DNA of 64,000 nt from Pseudodesulfovibrio alkaliphilus (GCF_009729555.1 NZ_WODC01000004.1:186001-250000); one strand, 5' to 3'. Positions 8,504-20,636 are shown, counted from the stretch's first letter. Translations and numbers: made by a program. The notes: generated from the sequence alone by a model not told the origin.

Positions 8504-9562
8504 TCAGGAGGCGGACGGCAGGGTGAAGATGAAGACCGAGCCCTTGCCCGGCGTACTCCTGGCGGTGATGGTGCCGCCGTAATGCTCCACGATACGGCGG
8601 CAGATGGCCAGCCCCATGCCGCTGCCGCGCAGGACGCAGCCGTTCACGGTGTTGTCGCGGACCTGATAGAAGGTCTCGAAGACCCGGGCCAGCTCTTCTG
8701 GCGGAATGCCGACGCCGCTGTCGGAAACAGCCACCCGCAGCCAGCCCGAATCCGTGGCCGAAGCCGACAGGCGCACCGTGCCCTGCCGGGTGAATTTGGC
8801 CCCGTTGCCTACCAGATTGCTGACGACCTGGAGCAATCTGTCCGGGTCCGCGACCACCTCGGGCAACGGTCCGGCCAGATCTACCTCGAAAACCACCCCG
8901 CTGTCCGCGAAATACCCCTGAAGTACGGGCGTCGCCTCCCTGATGAGCCGGGCCGGGTCACAGCGCACGTCGTGCCAGAGCGAGTTGCCGGACTCGATTC
9001 TGGACAGGTCGAGGAAGTCGTTGACCAGCCTCGTAAGCCGCTCTCCCTCGTACTCGATGATGGCCAGATTGTCGCGAATGCGGGCAGCTCTGTCCCCGAG
9101 AGCCCCGGCCGTGCTGTCGGGAGCCTCGACCAGCGGAATAAAATACTTATTGAAATCCCTGCCGATAAGCTTGCAGAACCCGAGTACAGACGTGAGCGGG
9201 GTGCGCAGGTCGTGGGACACCGTGTTGAGTACGGCGGTCTTGAGTTCGTCGAGTTTGGTCAACTCCGCATTTGCCCGTTCGAGTTCCCGTGAGCGCTCGG
9301 TAAGCTGTGCGGTGCGCTCTTCCACCAACTCCTCCAACCCCCGATTGAGGCGGGCCAGTTCGGTCTCGGCGCGTCTGCGGGCGCGCACGGCGACCAGCAG
9401 CAGTCCGATGGACACCAGCATGACCGCCATGACAACGGCCACGGCCGAGATTTCCAGGGCGTAACGGCCAAGTAGGGATTGCGGCACATTGACCAGAATG
9501 GCCCCGGCTGGCAGGCGGCCAGGATCAAGGCCGTACCGTTGCATGGCCGCCTGATCGAACAT
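8504..9562 (-). CDS. Kinase half of the interrupted sensor histidine kinase
   Basis: This 352-aa ORF is the downstream half of the amber-split kinase. It begins at an internal ATG (MFDQAAMQRYG), has a transmembrane helix at about residues 35-58, a coiled coil to about 110, the phospho-acceptor H-box SHDLRTPL, and N, G1 and G2 boxes ending in a normal C-terminus. If translated alone it would be a membrane-bound kinase lacking the sensor. The ATG has no obvious ribosome site, so independent translation is doubtful. Confidence 0.6.
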   Translation of the reverse strand: MFDQAAMQRYGLDPGRLPAGAILVNVPQSLLGRYALEISAVAVVMAVMLVSIGLLLVAVRARRRAETELARLNRGLEELVEERTAQLTERSRELERANAELTKLDELKTAVLNTVSHDLRTPLTSVLGFCKLIGRDFNKYFIPLVEAPDSTAGALGDRAARIRDNLAIIEYEGERLTRLVNDFLDLSRIESGNSLWHDVRCDPARLIREATPVLQGYFADSGVVFEVDLAGPLPEVVADPDRLLQVVSNLVGNGAKFTRQGTVRLSASATDSGWLRVAVSDSGVGIPPEELARVFETFYQVRDNTVNGCVLRGSGMGLAICRRIVEHYGGTITARSTPGKGSVFIFTLPSAS

Positions 9563-9577
9563 GAGCCGGTTGGCCTA

Positions 9578-10516
9578 CTGCGATACGGGCATGATGCTCT
9601 CGGCCCGCTCTCCGGCCATGATCCGCCCGGCCATGTCCGCAGCCAGCCAGCCCTGGTGCCGACCCGAGGCGAGCACTCCGCCTACGATACCCAACACATT
9701 GCCCCGACTCAGCAAAAAATCCCAGAATCCATAGACCGGAACCGTAGATGCGCGACTTATGCGCTCGATTGCCTCGTCGTAGGCATACCATCGGCCGAGC
9801 CTGTCGCGGTTGTAGCTGATGAACAGGCAGGCATCCTCCGGGGGCAGGGCAGCAACAACGGCTTCCAGTTCGGGCAGGGAGGTCTCCCCTATCCAGGCGA
9901 AGCGGGTGTGTCCTGCAAACCGGGGCAGGACCGCCCCGGCGGCGGCCCGGTTGATCCTGCCGGTAGTGGTCTCGTCGCTGATCAGATGGATGGTTCCCAC
10001 GCCGGGTTGCAGGGACAGGATGGTTGCAATGGTCCCTTCGATGTCCACGGCCTCGTAGACTCCGGTAACGCCGCCCCGGCTTCCCTCTTGCAAAAAGTCC
10101 GCATCGTTGACACCGCAGAAAACCATTGGCGCTCCGCCGAACAGTGTCGCCCGGTACTTGAGGGCAAAGCGGGCCGCGTTATCGTCCGAGGCGATGATCA
10201 CGTCAAAGCGGATGTCTCGATACTTGAGCCGGTATTGCGAGGCCAGCAGGTCAAGATACTCCTCGGTATATATGTTTTTTGTGTCCATGAACTCCACATG
10301 GAGGCGAACAGGATGGTCCAGGGTGGCCAGCCCCTGTTCCACCCCGCGTGTGATGTCCGCTGTCCAGGAGAGTGTATGGCTATAGGAATTGAGCAGAAGC
10401 ACACGGTATTCGTGGTGTGCCCTGGCCGGGGCGGACCACAGTGCCGGGCTCAGAAGCAGGAGCGCGGCCGCGAGTAGCCGCCAGGAAGCCGTTCCAAGTG
10501 ATCTGGTCTGCCGCAT
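9578..10516 (-). CDS. Sensor half of the interrupted histidine kinase
   Basis: The upstream half of the amber-split kinase, about 312 aa after the ATG at 10516. It has a signal peptide (MRQTRSLGTASWRLLAAAL..., cleavage after ARA) and a periplasmic substrate-binding-like domain (VLLLNSYSHTLSWTADITRG; VIIASDDNAARFALKYR; MVFCGVNDADF). On its own it would be a soluble periplasmic protein. Such domains act as ligand sensors in many kinases of sulfate reducers. The TAG that ends it is at 9575-9577. Confidence 0.6.
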
Positions 10517-10627
10517 ATCCCTGTTCCACTGTCGGACGTGTGCCGATCTTGCCACCGCCATAACACGAAACAGGGATTCAAGGCTATCCCTTGCTGCCTG
10601 GTCGGCCGGTCTGGCCGGGAAATCGAT

Positions 10628-11512
10628 TCATCGCTCGTCCGGGGGCGGCACAAAGGAGTCGTCAGAGTCGTCGTGGTCCGGTCCGTCTGAGGGGTCCGGG
10701 TCCAGTGCCGGGAGCGGTCTGCCACTGCCTCCGGGCATGTTGGCCAGTCTGGCGTCCACCACCTTGGGATTGGGGTAGGTGGCCTGGATGGAGCGCAGCA
10801 GTTCGCGGGCCTTGGCGTAGTCGCGCTCGCTCTCGTGGATGTCTGCCAGGAGAAACACGCCCAGAACCCTGGTTTCCTCGTCCGCATCGGGCAGGGCCAG
10901 CAGGTCTTTCAAGGCCCGGCGGGCCTGACTGGAGTTGCCGATGAAGCTGTAGCTCTGGGCCAGCTCATAAAGGCAGCGGGCCTTGCCGTGGCCGTCCGTT
11001 GCCGAGTCTGCGCAGTTCTCCAGGGTCATTGCCACAAGGTCGTAATTGCCCATGGCCCGGTGCAGCCGGGCCATGCGCAGCAGGGTGGCAAAGGTGCGCC
11101 GGGGCGAACCCTCGGCGTGGGCCAGACATTTTTCCAGGGCTTCTATGGCCTTGGACTGGTTACCAAGCTGGGCGTACACATCGCCGAGCTGAAACATGAT
11201 CTGCCAGGCCGCTCCCTGGTCCATGCCCAGCTCCAGGTACATGGCTTCAAGCAGGACCACGGCACGGTCCATGTCCCCCTTGATGGTCACGGCGATCTCG
11301 CTGAGGCGGTCCCATGCCTCCCTGCGGAACTCGCCCTGGGGCTCGGCCTGAAGGTAACGCTCATAGTCCTTTTCGGCCTCGAGGAAAAACCCCTTGGAAT
11401 AGGACTCGCGGGCGCGCCGGATGTCCTCGTCGCCCGCGGAGCGTTCTTGGGAGCAGGCCACGGCGAAGATCATCGCCGTGGCCAACAGGATCAGCATCAG
11501 AATACGCTGCAT
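10628..11512 (-). CDS. TPR-repeat lipoprotein
   Basis: A 294-aa predicted lipoprotein: signal peptide MQRILMLILLATAMIFAVAC with a lipobox and lipidated Cys20, then a series of tetratricopeptide-like helical pairs (for instance LGDVYAQLGNQSKAIEALEKC and AMGNYDLVAMTLENC) and an acidic, proline-rich tail. It is probably anchored in a membrane and binds partner proteins. The start is the ATG at 11512, preceded by TAGGA, 7 bp after the gyrA stop. Longer upstream starts would run inside gyrA and lose the signal peptide. It is likely co-transcribed with the gyrase genes. No specific function is recognisable. Confidence 0.85.
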   Translation of the reverse strand: MQRILMLILLATAMIFAVACSQERSAGDEDIRRARESYSKGFFLEAEKDYERYLQAEPQGEFRREAWDRLSEIAVTIKGDMDRAVVLLEAMYLELGMDQGAAWQIMFQLGDVYAQLGNQSKAIEALEKCLAHAEGSPRRTFATLLRMARLHRAMGNYDLVAMTLENCADSATDGHGKARCLYELAQSYSFIGNSSQARRALKDLLALPDADEETRVLGVFLLADIHESERDYAKARELLRSIQATYPNPKVVDARLANMPGGSGRPLPALDPDPSDGPDHDDSDDSFVPPPDER

Positions 11513-11519
11513 GGAGTTC

Positions 11520-13967
11520 CTAGGAGACCACGTCCTTGAGTTCCTCGTCCCCTTCCATGACCAGCTCGAAGCCGATGACGGCGGTGTCGGCGTCCATGCG
11601 TACCAGCCGCACGCCCTGGGTGGCGCGGCCACGCGTCAGACTCACCTCGGAGACGGACATGCGGATGATCTTGTTGGCCGAGGTCAGCAGGATCACGTCG
11701 TCATTTTCGCTGACCATGCGTGCGCCCACGACCTTGCCGGTCTTGTTGGTCAGGCGCATGTTCAGGATGCCCTTGCCGCCACGCGACTGCTGCCGGTACT
11801 GGTCGATGCCGGTGCGCTTGCCGAATCCGCCTCCCGAGACAGTCAGCAGCTGATCGCGCTCCGGGTCTCCGGTGACAACGCAGGCCACCACCTCGTCCTC
11901 GCCGCGCAGGGCCACGCCCTTGACTCCGGCCGTTGCCCGGCCCAGCGGCCGCGCATCGTTGATGTTGAAGCGGATGGCCGAGCCGTCACGCGTGACCAGG
12001 ATGCAGTCCACGTCCGGCTCTATCTCGCGGACCATCATCAGCTCGTCGCCGTCGCGCAGGTTGACGGCCCGGATGCCGGTAGACCGGCAATTGCCGTACA
12101 GCCCGATGCTGGAACGCTTGATCATGCCCTTTTTGGTCACGAAGAGGAAGAAGCGGTCGTCGGCGAACTCGCGCAGGGACAGGGCGGTGGTGATATGCTC
12201 GTCCTTGTCCAGCGGCAGCAGATTGGCCACATGGCCGCCCTTGGCGTAGCGGCTGCCCTCGGGCACCTGATGCGCCTTGATTTTGAACATCTTGCCCTGG
12301 TTGGTGAAAAGAACCAGATGCTGATGGTTGGTGGTCAGCATGAAGGTGTGGATGAAGTCGCCGTCGCCGGTCTGCACACCCGCGATGCCCTTGCCTCCCC
12401 GGCGCTGGGCCGTGTAGTTGGAAAGAGGGGTGCGCTTGATATACCCGCGCTGGGACAGGGTGATGACGGTCTCCTCGTCGGGAATCAGGTCTTCGATGTC
12501 AATGGAGTCCGGGTTGGCCATCAGCAGCTCGGAACGGCGCGCAGTGGCGTAGTTCTCCCTGATTTCCTTCAGCTCGTCGCGGATCACGGTCTTGAGCACC
12601 TCCTCGTTGTTGAGGATGGAGGTGAAGTATTCGATCTTCTTGAGCAGGTCGGCCAGTTCTTCCAGAAGCTTGTCATGCTCCAGGCCGGTGAGCTTTTGCA
12701 GGCGCATGTCCAGGATCGCCCGGGCCTGGATCTCGGTCAGGCCGAAGCGGCCGATGAGGGCATCGCGGGCATCGTCGGGCGACTTGGACGCCCGGATGAG
12801 CTTGACCACTTCGTCGATGTTGTCCAGCGCGATGCGCAGACCCTCGAGAATGTGGACGCGCTTTTCGCACTTGTCGAGGTCGAACCGGGTGCGGCGGATG
12901 ACCACCTCGCGCCGATGATCCAGGAAGTGGTCGAGAACGCTTTTGAGATTGAGCAGCATGGGCCGCTTGCCGACAACGGCCATCATGTTGATGCCAAAGC
13001 TCGTCTCAAGCGGCGTGTACTTGTACAGGGCGTTGATGATGATGTCGGCGATGGCCCCGCGCTTGAGATCGAGAACGATGCGGATACCGCGCCGGTCGGA
13101 CTCGTCGCGCAGATCGGCCACGCCGTCGATGCGCTTTTCGTGAACCAGGGCCGCGATCTTTTCCACCAGGGTGGACTTGTTCAACGCGTAGGGAATCTCC
13201 CTGATGACGATGGCGTCCTTCTTGCCCCGGCCGGCCTCCTCCACCTCGACCACGCCGCGGATACGGATGGAACCCCGGCCTGTGGTGTAGGCATCAAGGA
13301 GTCCCTGGCCGCCATAAACCATCCCTCCGGTGGGGAAATCCGGGCCCTTGACCAGGGTCATCAGGTCCTGAACCGTGCAGCCCGGATTATCCAGCAGATG
13401 GACGCAGCCGTCGATGAGTTCGCCCAGGTTGTGGGGGGGAATGTTGGTGGCCATGCCCACCGCGATGCCCGTGGTGCCGTTTAGGAGCAGGTTGGGCACC
13501 TTGGTTGGGAGCACTGACGGCTCCTGCATGGTGTTGTCGTAGTTGGGCCGGAAATCCACGGTCTGCTTCTCGATATCCCCCAGGAACTCCGAGCAGAGCC
13601 GGGCCATGCGTACTTCGGTGTAACGCATGGCTGCCGCGGCGTCGCCGTCGATGGACCCGAAGTTGCCCTGGCCGTCCACCAGGGTATCGCGCATGGAAAA
13701 TTCCTGGGCCATTCGCACCAGGGCGTCATACACCGCGGAATCGCCGTGGGGATGGTATTTACCGATGACATCACCGACCACGCGGGCGGATTTCTTGTAT
13801 GACCTGTTGTGGTAGTTGCCCAGGTCGTGCATGGCGTAGAGAATGCGCCTGTGCACCGGCTTGAGGCCGTCCCTGACATCAGGGATGGCGCGCCCGATGA
13901 TGACACTCAGGCTGTACTCAAGATAGCTTTTCTTAAGTTCACTTTCGATGGTAATCGTGTCGCTCAT
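11520..13967 (-). CDS. gyrA: DNA gyrase subunit A
   Basis: The 815-aa A subunit of gyrase introduces negative supercoils with GyrB. The N-terminal breakage-reunion domain is present ([39 protein letters not shown]), with the active-site tyrosine in [11 protein letters not shown]. The C-terminal beta-pinwheel carries the GyrA box QRRGGKG, which separates it from ParC. The ATG at 13967 follows a GGAGG ribosome site; an upstream extension does not resemble GyrA. It lies 159 bp downstream of gyrB on the same strand. Confidence 0.98.
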   Translation of the reverse strand: MSDTITIESELKKSYLEYSLSVIIGRAIPDVRDGLKPVHRRILYAMHDLGNYHNRSYKKSARVVGDVIGKYHPHGDSAVYDALVRMAQEFSMRDTLVDGQGNFGSIDGDAAAAMRYTEVRMARLCSEFLGDIEKQTVDFRPNYDNTMQEPSVLPTKVPNLLLNGTTGIAVGMATNIPPHNLGELIDGCVHLLDNPGCTVQDLMTLVKGPDFPTGGMVYGGQGLLDAYTTGRGSIRIRGVVEVEEAGRGKKDAIVIREIPYALNKSTLVEKIAALVHEKRIDGVADLRDESDRRGIRIVLDLKRGAIADIIINALYKYTPLETSFGINMMAVVGKRPMLLNLKSVLDHFLDHRREVVIRRTRFDLDKCEKRVHILEGLRIALDNIDEVVKLIRASKSPDDARDALIGRFGLTEIQARAILDMRLQKLTGLEHDKLLEELADLLKKIEYFTSILNNEEVLKTVIRDELKEIRENYATARRSELLMANPDSIDIEDLIPDEETVITLSQRGYIKRTPLSNYTAQRRGGKGIAGVQTGDGDFIHTFMLTTNHQHLVLFTNQGKMFKIKAHQVPEGSRYAKGGHVANLLPLDKDEHITTALSLREFADDRFFLFVTKKGMIKRSSIGLYGNCRSTGIRAVNLRDGDELMMVREIEPDVDCILVTRDGSAIRFNINDARPLGRATAGVKGVALRGEDEVVACVVTGDPERDQLLTVSGGGFGKRTGIDQYRQQSRGGKGILNMRLTNKTGKVVGARMVSENDDVILLTSANKIIRMSVSEVSLTRGRATQGVRLVRMDADTAVIGFELVMEGDEELKDVVS

Positions 13968-14126
13968 TCTGCCTCCGGTTATGCCCTTGGCCACACGGCC
14001 TCGGGCGCTCCGACATCCCCGCAAGGGCGGGCCGTCGGCAATCTTCCAATATCATGGCGCTCCGGCGCCGGGAGAACGCGGGCCTTGCGCCCGGGCAAGG
14101 ATCCTCCTTACGCCCGGGTCCGCACC

Positions 14127-16520
<2,394 letters not shown>

Positions 16521-17690
16521 CTAGACGTTTTCCTCGGTGTAGTAGGTCTCTTCCTGAATCATCATGGGCATGACGATCACGTTGTAATCGCGGTCGTCGG
16601 CGCCGCTCAGGCCGCAGGGGGCCTCGGTGCCTGTCAGCGTGAACTTGACGGTCGGGGAATTGAAATGGTTAAGGATTTCTATGAGATTCCTGGTGGGAAA
16701 GGCAACGCGCTTCATGTCTCCCGAAAAGGCGGCTTCCAGCGATTCTCGCGCCGTGCCCGTTTCCTGTCCCTGGGCCGAGACCGTTACCTCTCCCTCACCG
16801 AAAGTAAAGTAGGCGCAGCGATTGGAGTCGGTGTTGAAGAGCGCCACGCGGGACAGGGCGTCCACCATTTCCAGCCGGTTCACCTCCAGGGTCGAGACGT
16901 TCTCGTCGCCAAGTTTTGCAAGAAAATTGTGATAGTTGGGATACTGGTAGTAGGACAGCGGCAGGGTGAAGGTCTCGCGCTGGTCCCCGGTGCGGAAGAA
17001 TAGACGCTTCTGGCTGATGGCCAGTTCGATCTCGTCGGCCGTGAGCCATTTCTTGAGTTCGCCAAGATACTTTTTCTGGATGAGCACCCCCTCTTCGGGG
17101 AGCATGGCGTGGATGTCGTCGTTGACAAAGTTGAACATGGCGAACTGATGACCGTTGAGGCCGCACACCTCGACCTTCTTGACTCCCATGACTTCCCGCG
17201 GGACAAAATAGATGCAGGCGATGGCCTCCATGGAATCCTCATCCGAGATGCAGAAGGCGATCTTGTCAATGACCTCGTGCAGGAAATCGCCGGACCAGAA
17301 GACCGTGCCGTTTTCCGGGAAGCTTGAAAACTTCTGGAACCACTCGGGGTCGTTGACCGGAAACTTGTATTTCCTGGCCCGCTGCTCCACCAGCACGTTC
17401 TGGCCGGCCTCGTCGGTGCTCAGGACCATCTCGCCCTGGTCGTTTCGCAGCTGCTTGACCAGATCGTAAAAGGCCCGCCCCTGGACTCCGGCCAGCCCGT
17501 CCTTGTCGATGGCTGCAGGATACGAACCCATGAACTCCAGGTTGGAGTCCGTGCTCATGATGTTCAGGTTTCCGTTCTCGCACTGCAACCAGATGGTGCG
17601 CAGGAAGGCGGCCCCGGTTTTGGCAGGGATGATGCTGGCCGACTTCTGCAATCCCTCGATGATTTCATCTCTGTTCACTTTCAGAAACAT
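16521..17690 (-). CDS. dnaN: DNA polymerase III sliding clamp (beta subunit)
   Basis: A 389-aa beta clamp (typical length 366-390), the ring that tethers replicative polymerase to DNA. It starts MFLKVNRDEIIEGLQKSASIIPAKT and contains the usual three repeats, with hallmark stretches such as DSNLEF and the VMPMMI ending region. AAGGAG stands ten bases before the ATG. It sits between dnaA and gyrB on the same strand. Confidence 0.97.
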   Translation of the reverse strand: MFLKVNRDEIIEGLQKSASIIPAKTGAAFLRTIWLQCENGNLNIMSTDSNLEFMGSYPAAIDKDGLAGVQGRAFYDLVKQLRNDQGEMVLSTDEAGQNVLVEQRARKYKFPVNDPEWFQKFSSFPENGTVFWSGDFLHEVIDKIAFCISDEDSMEAIACIYFVPREVMGVKKVEVCGLNGHQFAMFNFVNDDIHAMLPEEGVLIQKKYLGELKKWLTADEIELAISQKRLFFRTGDQRETFTLPLSYYQYPNYHNFLAKLGDENVSTLEVNRLEMVDALSRVALFNTDSNRCAYFTFGEGEVTVSAQGQETGTARESLEAAFSGDMKRVAFPTRNLIEILNHFNSPTVKFTLTGTEAPCGLSGADDRDYNVIVMPMMIQEETYYTEENV

Positions 17691-17838
17691 AAATAATATC
17701 TCCTTGATTGAGATTTATTGTCTCGGTTCCTTTGTTCGTAATCAATGCAAACCGACGGAATGGAAATATTTTTTGGGCACATGGCAAGGCACACTTCAGG
17801 AACCGAATGTGCCTCAAACCACGGGTTTCGCCCTTGGG
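17691..17838. other. AT-rich dnaA-dnaN spacer with a hairpin
   Basis: A 148-bp gap, clearly more AT-rich than its surroundings. It holds an inverted repeat, AGGCACA at 17787-17793 with TGTGCCT at 17808-17814, and an AT-rich tract (AAATATTTTTT). I found no consensus DnaA boxes. It may carry a dnaN promoter, or it may be part of the replication origin. Confidence 0.4.
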
Positions 17839-19137
17839 TCATGTTTGGCGACACTTATTCTTCAGCGTTTTCAACAGTTGTTTCAATTCAAAGTCATCAT
17901 CTTGCATTTGTTCGATTTTTTTAACAGAGTAGAGGACAGTGGAGTGGTCCTTGCCCCCAAAGGCGCGACCCAGTGCAGGGTAGGAGGTGTTGAGCATTTG
18001 CCGGCACAGGAACATGGCCACCTGTCGGGCCTGGGCTATGTTCTGATGCCGTTTGGTGCCGGTCAGCTCCTTGATGTTGACGTTGAAATGCTCGCAGACC
18101 ACACCCATGATCTTCTTGGGCGTCAGATCATCGCTGGCCTTTTCCTCGGTGTTGGCCAGGATGTGTTCGAAATCGCGCTGGGTCAGTTCCTTCTTGACCA
18201 GCTCCTTGAAGGCGAAGAGCTTGAGCAATACGCCCTGAAGGTAGCGAAAATCAGAGAAATGCTGGGCCAGGGTCAGGGTCTGCTCCTTGTTCAAGCTCAG
18301 GCGCTTGAGTCGGCACTGGCGCTGGATGTAGCCCACACGAATTTCAAGATCCGGCTCCTTGAGGGTGACGATCAGCCCCCAGCCCAGGCGCGATTGCAGG
18401 CTGTCGTCAAGAAAGTCGCAATTGGCGAGTTTTTCGCGGCTGCCGATGACCATCTGCTTCTTGTTGTCGTAGAAGTGGTTGAAAAGATTGACCACTTCCT
18501 GCTGGAAATGGGGATATTCCCTGATCTTCTGGAAATCGTCGATGAACAGGAAATCATAATCCAAAAGGTGGTTTCTGGCCCGGAACGGGTCGCCCCTGAA
18601 GCGGATCGTGTACATGGAGTGCAACTCGTCCATGGAGCCCAGAAACAGGGACGAGTGCTCATGCTTCTTGCTGATTTCGTTGGCCACCGAACGAATCAGG
18701 TGGGTCTTGCCAGAACCGCCCGGACCGCAGATGATGAACGGGTTGAAGAGGGAGGCAGACTGCTTGGCCACCTCCCTGGCCGAGGCGATGGGAAAGTAGT
18801 TTTTTTTGTTGATCAGGAAGGTGTCAAAGGTAAACTCCTGGCCAAAGGGGAAGTCGATACGCTTGACCACCTCGTTGCGGGCGTCGTTGCGGGATCGGTC
18901 CGGGGTGCCGTTGTCGCGGTAGCTGACCACATAGCCGTTGCCCAGAAACATGTTCAGTTGGGCTTCGAACCGATCCTGGACCTCGTTCTCGAACCATTTG
19001 GCGAAAAAGGCGTGGGGAAAGCCGACCACGACCCGTTTGCTTTCCTCCTCATACACTAGGTGCAGCGGGTCGAACCAGCGTTTGAGTTCCGTGTCGGTGC
19101 TGGTCTGAAGCAGATGTTGGCGCAGGGAGTGTTTCAC
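17839..19137 (-). CDS. dnaA: Chromosomal replication initiator DnaA (divergent)
   Basis: A 432-aa AAA+ initiator. Domain I is at the N-terminus; Walker A reads GPGGSGKTH and Walker B FLFIDDFQ; the arginine-finger region is SRLGWGL; domain IV has the DnaA signature (ARQVAMFLCRQML then GGKDHSTVLYSVKKI). Compared with textbook DnaA, the P-loop and the segment after Walker B are unusual, and the signature carries K for R (GKDHSTV). The start is GTG with no clear ribosome site, so translation may be weak. An AT-rich spacer and a terminator-like hairpin flank it. Confidence 0.93.
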   Translation of the reverse strand: MKHSLRQHLLQTSTDTELKRWFDPLHLVYEEESKRVVVGFPHAFFAKWFENEVQDRFEAQLNMFLGNGYVVSYRDNGTPDRSRNDARNEVVKRIDFPFGQEFTFDTFLINKKNYFPIASAREVAKQSASLFNPFIICGPGGSGKTHLIRSVANEISKKHEHSSLFLGSMDELHSMYTIRFRGDPFRARNHLLDYDFLFIDDFQKIREYPHFQQEVVNLFNHFYDNKKQMVIGSREKLANCDFLDDSLQSRLGWGLIVTLKEPDLEIRVGYIQRQCRLKRLSLNKEQTLTLAQHFSDFRYLQGVLLKLFAFKELVKKELTQRDFEHILANTEEKASDDLTPKKIMGVVCEHFNVNIKELTGTKRHQNIAQARQVAMFLCRQMLNTSYPALGRAFGGKDHSTVLYSVKKIEQMQDDDFELKQLLKTLKNKCRQT

Positions 19138-19189
19138 TATGGATTTTTGTTGTTGGGGACGGTTGTGGAACGTATTGAAAACATTATTT

Positions 19190-19213
19190 AAAAAAGACCC
19201 GTTTCAGGGTCTT
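19190..19213 (-). terminator. Intrinsic-terminator-like hairpin in the dnaA leader
   Basis: On the minus strand AAGACCC (19213-19207), a six-base loop and GGGTCTT (19200-19194) are followed by TTTT (19193-19190), the form of a rho-independent terminator. It lies 53 bp before the dnaA start and points toward dnaA. No minus-strand gene lies upstream of it in this gap, so it would act on the dnaA leader itself or on antisense transcripts. Confidence 0.6.
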
Positions 19214-19248
19214 GAAAATATCCCGAAATTTCTTCGATTCTATACCTC

Positions 19249-19285
19249 AAAACAGCGGCGAAGCCAAGCGTTCCGGGGCTGTTTT
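19249..19285. repeat. Inverted repeat between dnaA and the DUF39 gene
   Basis: AAAACAGC (19249-19256) pairs with GCTGTTTT (19278-19285) around a 21-base loop. It is the second hairpin in the 245-bp divergent gap. It may be a regulatory structure for either gene; nothing more can be said. Confidence 0.4.
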
Positions 19286-19382
19286 CAGGGATAAATCCAT
19301 TGATTTGCGGGCATATTTCGGACATGATGCGATTCCTGTTGAAAACACGGTGAAATTTGGCTGAAACGAGTTCGGAGGGACC

Positions 19383-20552
19383 ATGGCCCAGCATCAGGTG
19401 AACAAGACGATCCAGGAGATTAACGAGCGCATCCGCAAGGGCAAGGCCGTGGTGGTCAACGCCCAGGAGATGATCGGGATCGTCCGCAAGCAGGGCAAGG
19501 TGGCCGCCGCCCGGGAGGTGGACGTGGTCACCACCGGCACCTTCTCGCCCATGTGCTCGTCGGGCCTGCTTTTCAACATCGGCCAGCAGCCTCCGGTGAT
19601 GAAGGTTTCCAAGCTTTGGCTCAACAATGTTCCCTGCTACAGCGGCATTGCCGCTGTGGACGCCTACCTGGGCTGCACCGAACCCAGCGAGGACGACCCG
19701 CTGAACAAGGTCCACCCTGGCCGGTTCGTCTACGGCGGCGGGCATGTGATGGAGGACCTGCTGCGCGGCAAGGCCGTGCATCTGCGGGCCGAGGCCTACG
19801 GCACGGACTGCTATCCGCGCCGCGAGCTGGACAAGGACATCACCCTGGCCGACCTGCCCAGCGCGGTGATGCTCAACCCGCGCAACTGCTACCAGAACTA
19901 CAACTGCGCCGTGAACCTGACCAGCCGGACCATCTACACCTACATGGGACCCCTCAAGTCCAACTGCGCCAATGCCAACTACGCCACCGCGGGCCAGCTC
20001 TCGCCCCTGTTCAACGATCCCTTTCTCAAGACCATCGGCCTTGGCACACGTATTTTCCTTGGCGGCGGCATCGGCTACGTCATCGGCGCGGGCACCCAGC
20101 ATGTGGCCAAGCCCCAGCGAAACGAGCGCGGCCTGCCCGAGAATCCTTCGGGAACCCTGATGCTCAAGGGTGATTTCAAGCAGATGAACGCCCGCTATGT
20201 CCGGGCACAGTCCCTGCTGGGCTACGGGGTTTCCCTGGCCGTGGGCGTGGGCATTCCCATCCCCATGCTCAACGAGGAAATGGCCTTCTTCACCGGCGTG
20301 TGCGATGCGGACATCACCATGCCGGTCAAGGATTACGGCTATGACTATCCCAACGGCATCTCACGCCAGCTGACCCGCGTGACCTTTGAGGAACTGCGCA
20401 GCGGCGAGATCGCGGTCAATGGCAAAAAGACAACGGCCATTCCCCTGACCAGCTACGCCATGTCCCTTGAGGTGGCCGACGAGCTCAAGTCCTGGATCCA
20501 GGGCGGAGAGTTCCGGTTGACAGAAAAAGTCGAAGATATTCCAAGCTTTTAA
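19383..20552 (+). CDS. Homocysteine biosynthesis protein (HcyBio, DUF39 family)
   Basis: A 389-aa DUF39 protein. This family makes homocysteine from aspartate semialdehyde and a reduced sulfur source in anaerobes lacking the usual O-acylhomoserine route. Features seen are VVTTGTFSPMCSSG, the conserved NPRNCYQNYNCA cysteine region, and several glycine-rich turns (FLGGGIGYVIGAGTQH). A GGAGGG ribosome site precedes the ATG. The ferredoxin-type partner often found beside DUF39 genes is not next to it here. Transcription diverges from dnaA and ends at a hairpin just downstream. Confidence 0.9.
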   Translation: MAQHQVNKTIQEINERIRKGKAVVVNAQEMIGIVRKQGKVAAAREVDVVTTGTFSPMCSSGLLFNIGQQPPVMKVSKLWLNNVPCYSGIAAVDAYLGCTEPSEDDPLNKVHPGRFVYGGGHVMEDLLRGKAVHLRAEAYGTDCYPRRELDKDITLADLPSAVMLNPRNCYQNYNCAVNLTSRTIYTYMGPLKSNCANANYATAGQLSPLFNDPFLKTIGLGTRIFLGGGIGYVIGAGTQHVAKPQRNERGLPENPSGTLMLKGDFKQMNARYVRAQSLLGYGVSLAVGVGIPIPMLNEEMAFFTGVCDADITMPVKDYGYDYPNGISRQLTRVTFEELRSGEIAVNGKKTTAIPLTSYAMSLEVADELKSWIQGGEFRLTEKVEDIPSF

Positions 20553-20572
20553 GCTGTTCAAACGCCACAATC

Positions 20573-20612
20573 AAGGCCGTCGGAGCGCTCCGGCGGCCTT
20601 GTCGTTTCTTTC
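20573..20612 (+). terminator. Rho-independent-type terminator after the DUF39 gene
   Basis: AAGGCCG and CGGCCTT (20573-20579 and 20594-20600) enclose the further palindrome CGGAGCGCTCCG, giving a long stem followed by the T-rich GTCGTTTCTTTC. It lies between the rightward DUF39 gene and the leftward pabC and may serve both directions. Confidence 0.65.
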
Positions 20613-20636
20613 GGGTCCGGCGCTTTTGATCCGCGG

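Larger units (their letters stand above)
8504..10516 (-). pseudogene. Sensor histidine kinase with ABC-substrate-binding sensor, interrupted by in-frame amber codon
   Basis: Read through one TAG at 9575-9577, this is a single frame of about 670 codons: signal peptide, periplasmic ABC_sub_bind-like sensor, a transmembrane segment, a coiled coil, and a HisKA/HATPase kinase (SHDLRTPLTSVLGF; GSGMGLAICRRIVEHYGG). No frameshift is needed. The residues around the stop (MPVSQ, stop, ANRLMFDQAAMQRYG) form the conserved end of such sensor domains, which in relatives runs unbroken into the membrane helix. So the stop looks like a point nonsense mutation, a sequencing error, or a read-through site. The ATG at 10516 gives a clean signal peptide; another in-frame ATG lies at 10561. 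Confidence 0.75.

Noticed and set aside
9575-9577. Pyrrolysine read-through of the TAG in the sensor kinase
   Set aside because: No pyl gene or insertion element is visible in the window and the kinase is not a known pyrrolysine protein, so a mutation or sequence error is the simpler reading.
19138-19382. Replication origin with DnaA boxes upstream of dnaA
   Set aside because: No TTATCCACA-like box was found; the best match (around 19162) shares about six of nine bases. The region may still be the origin, but sequence alone does not show it.
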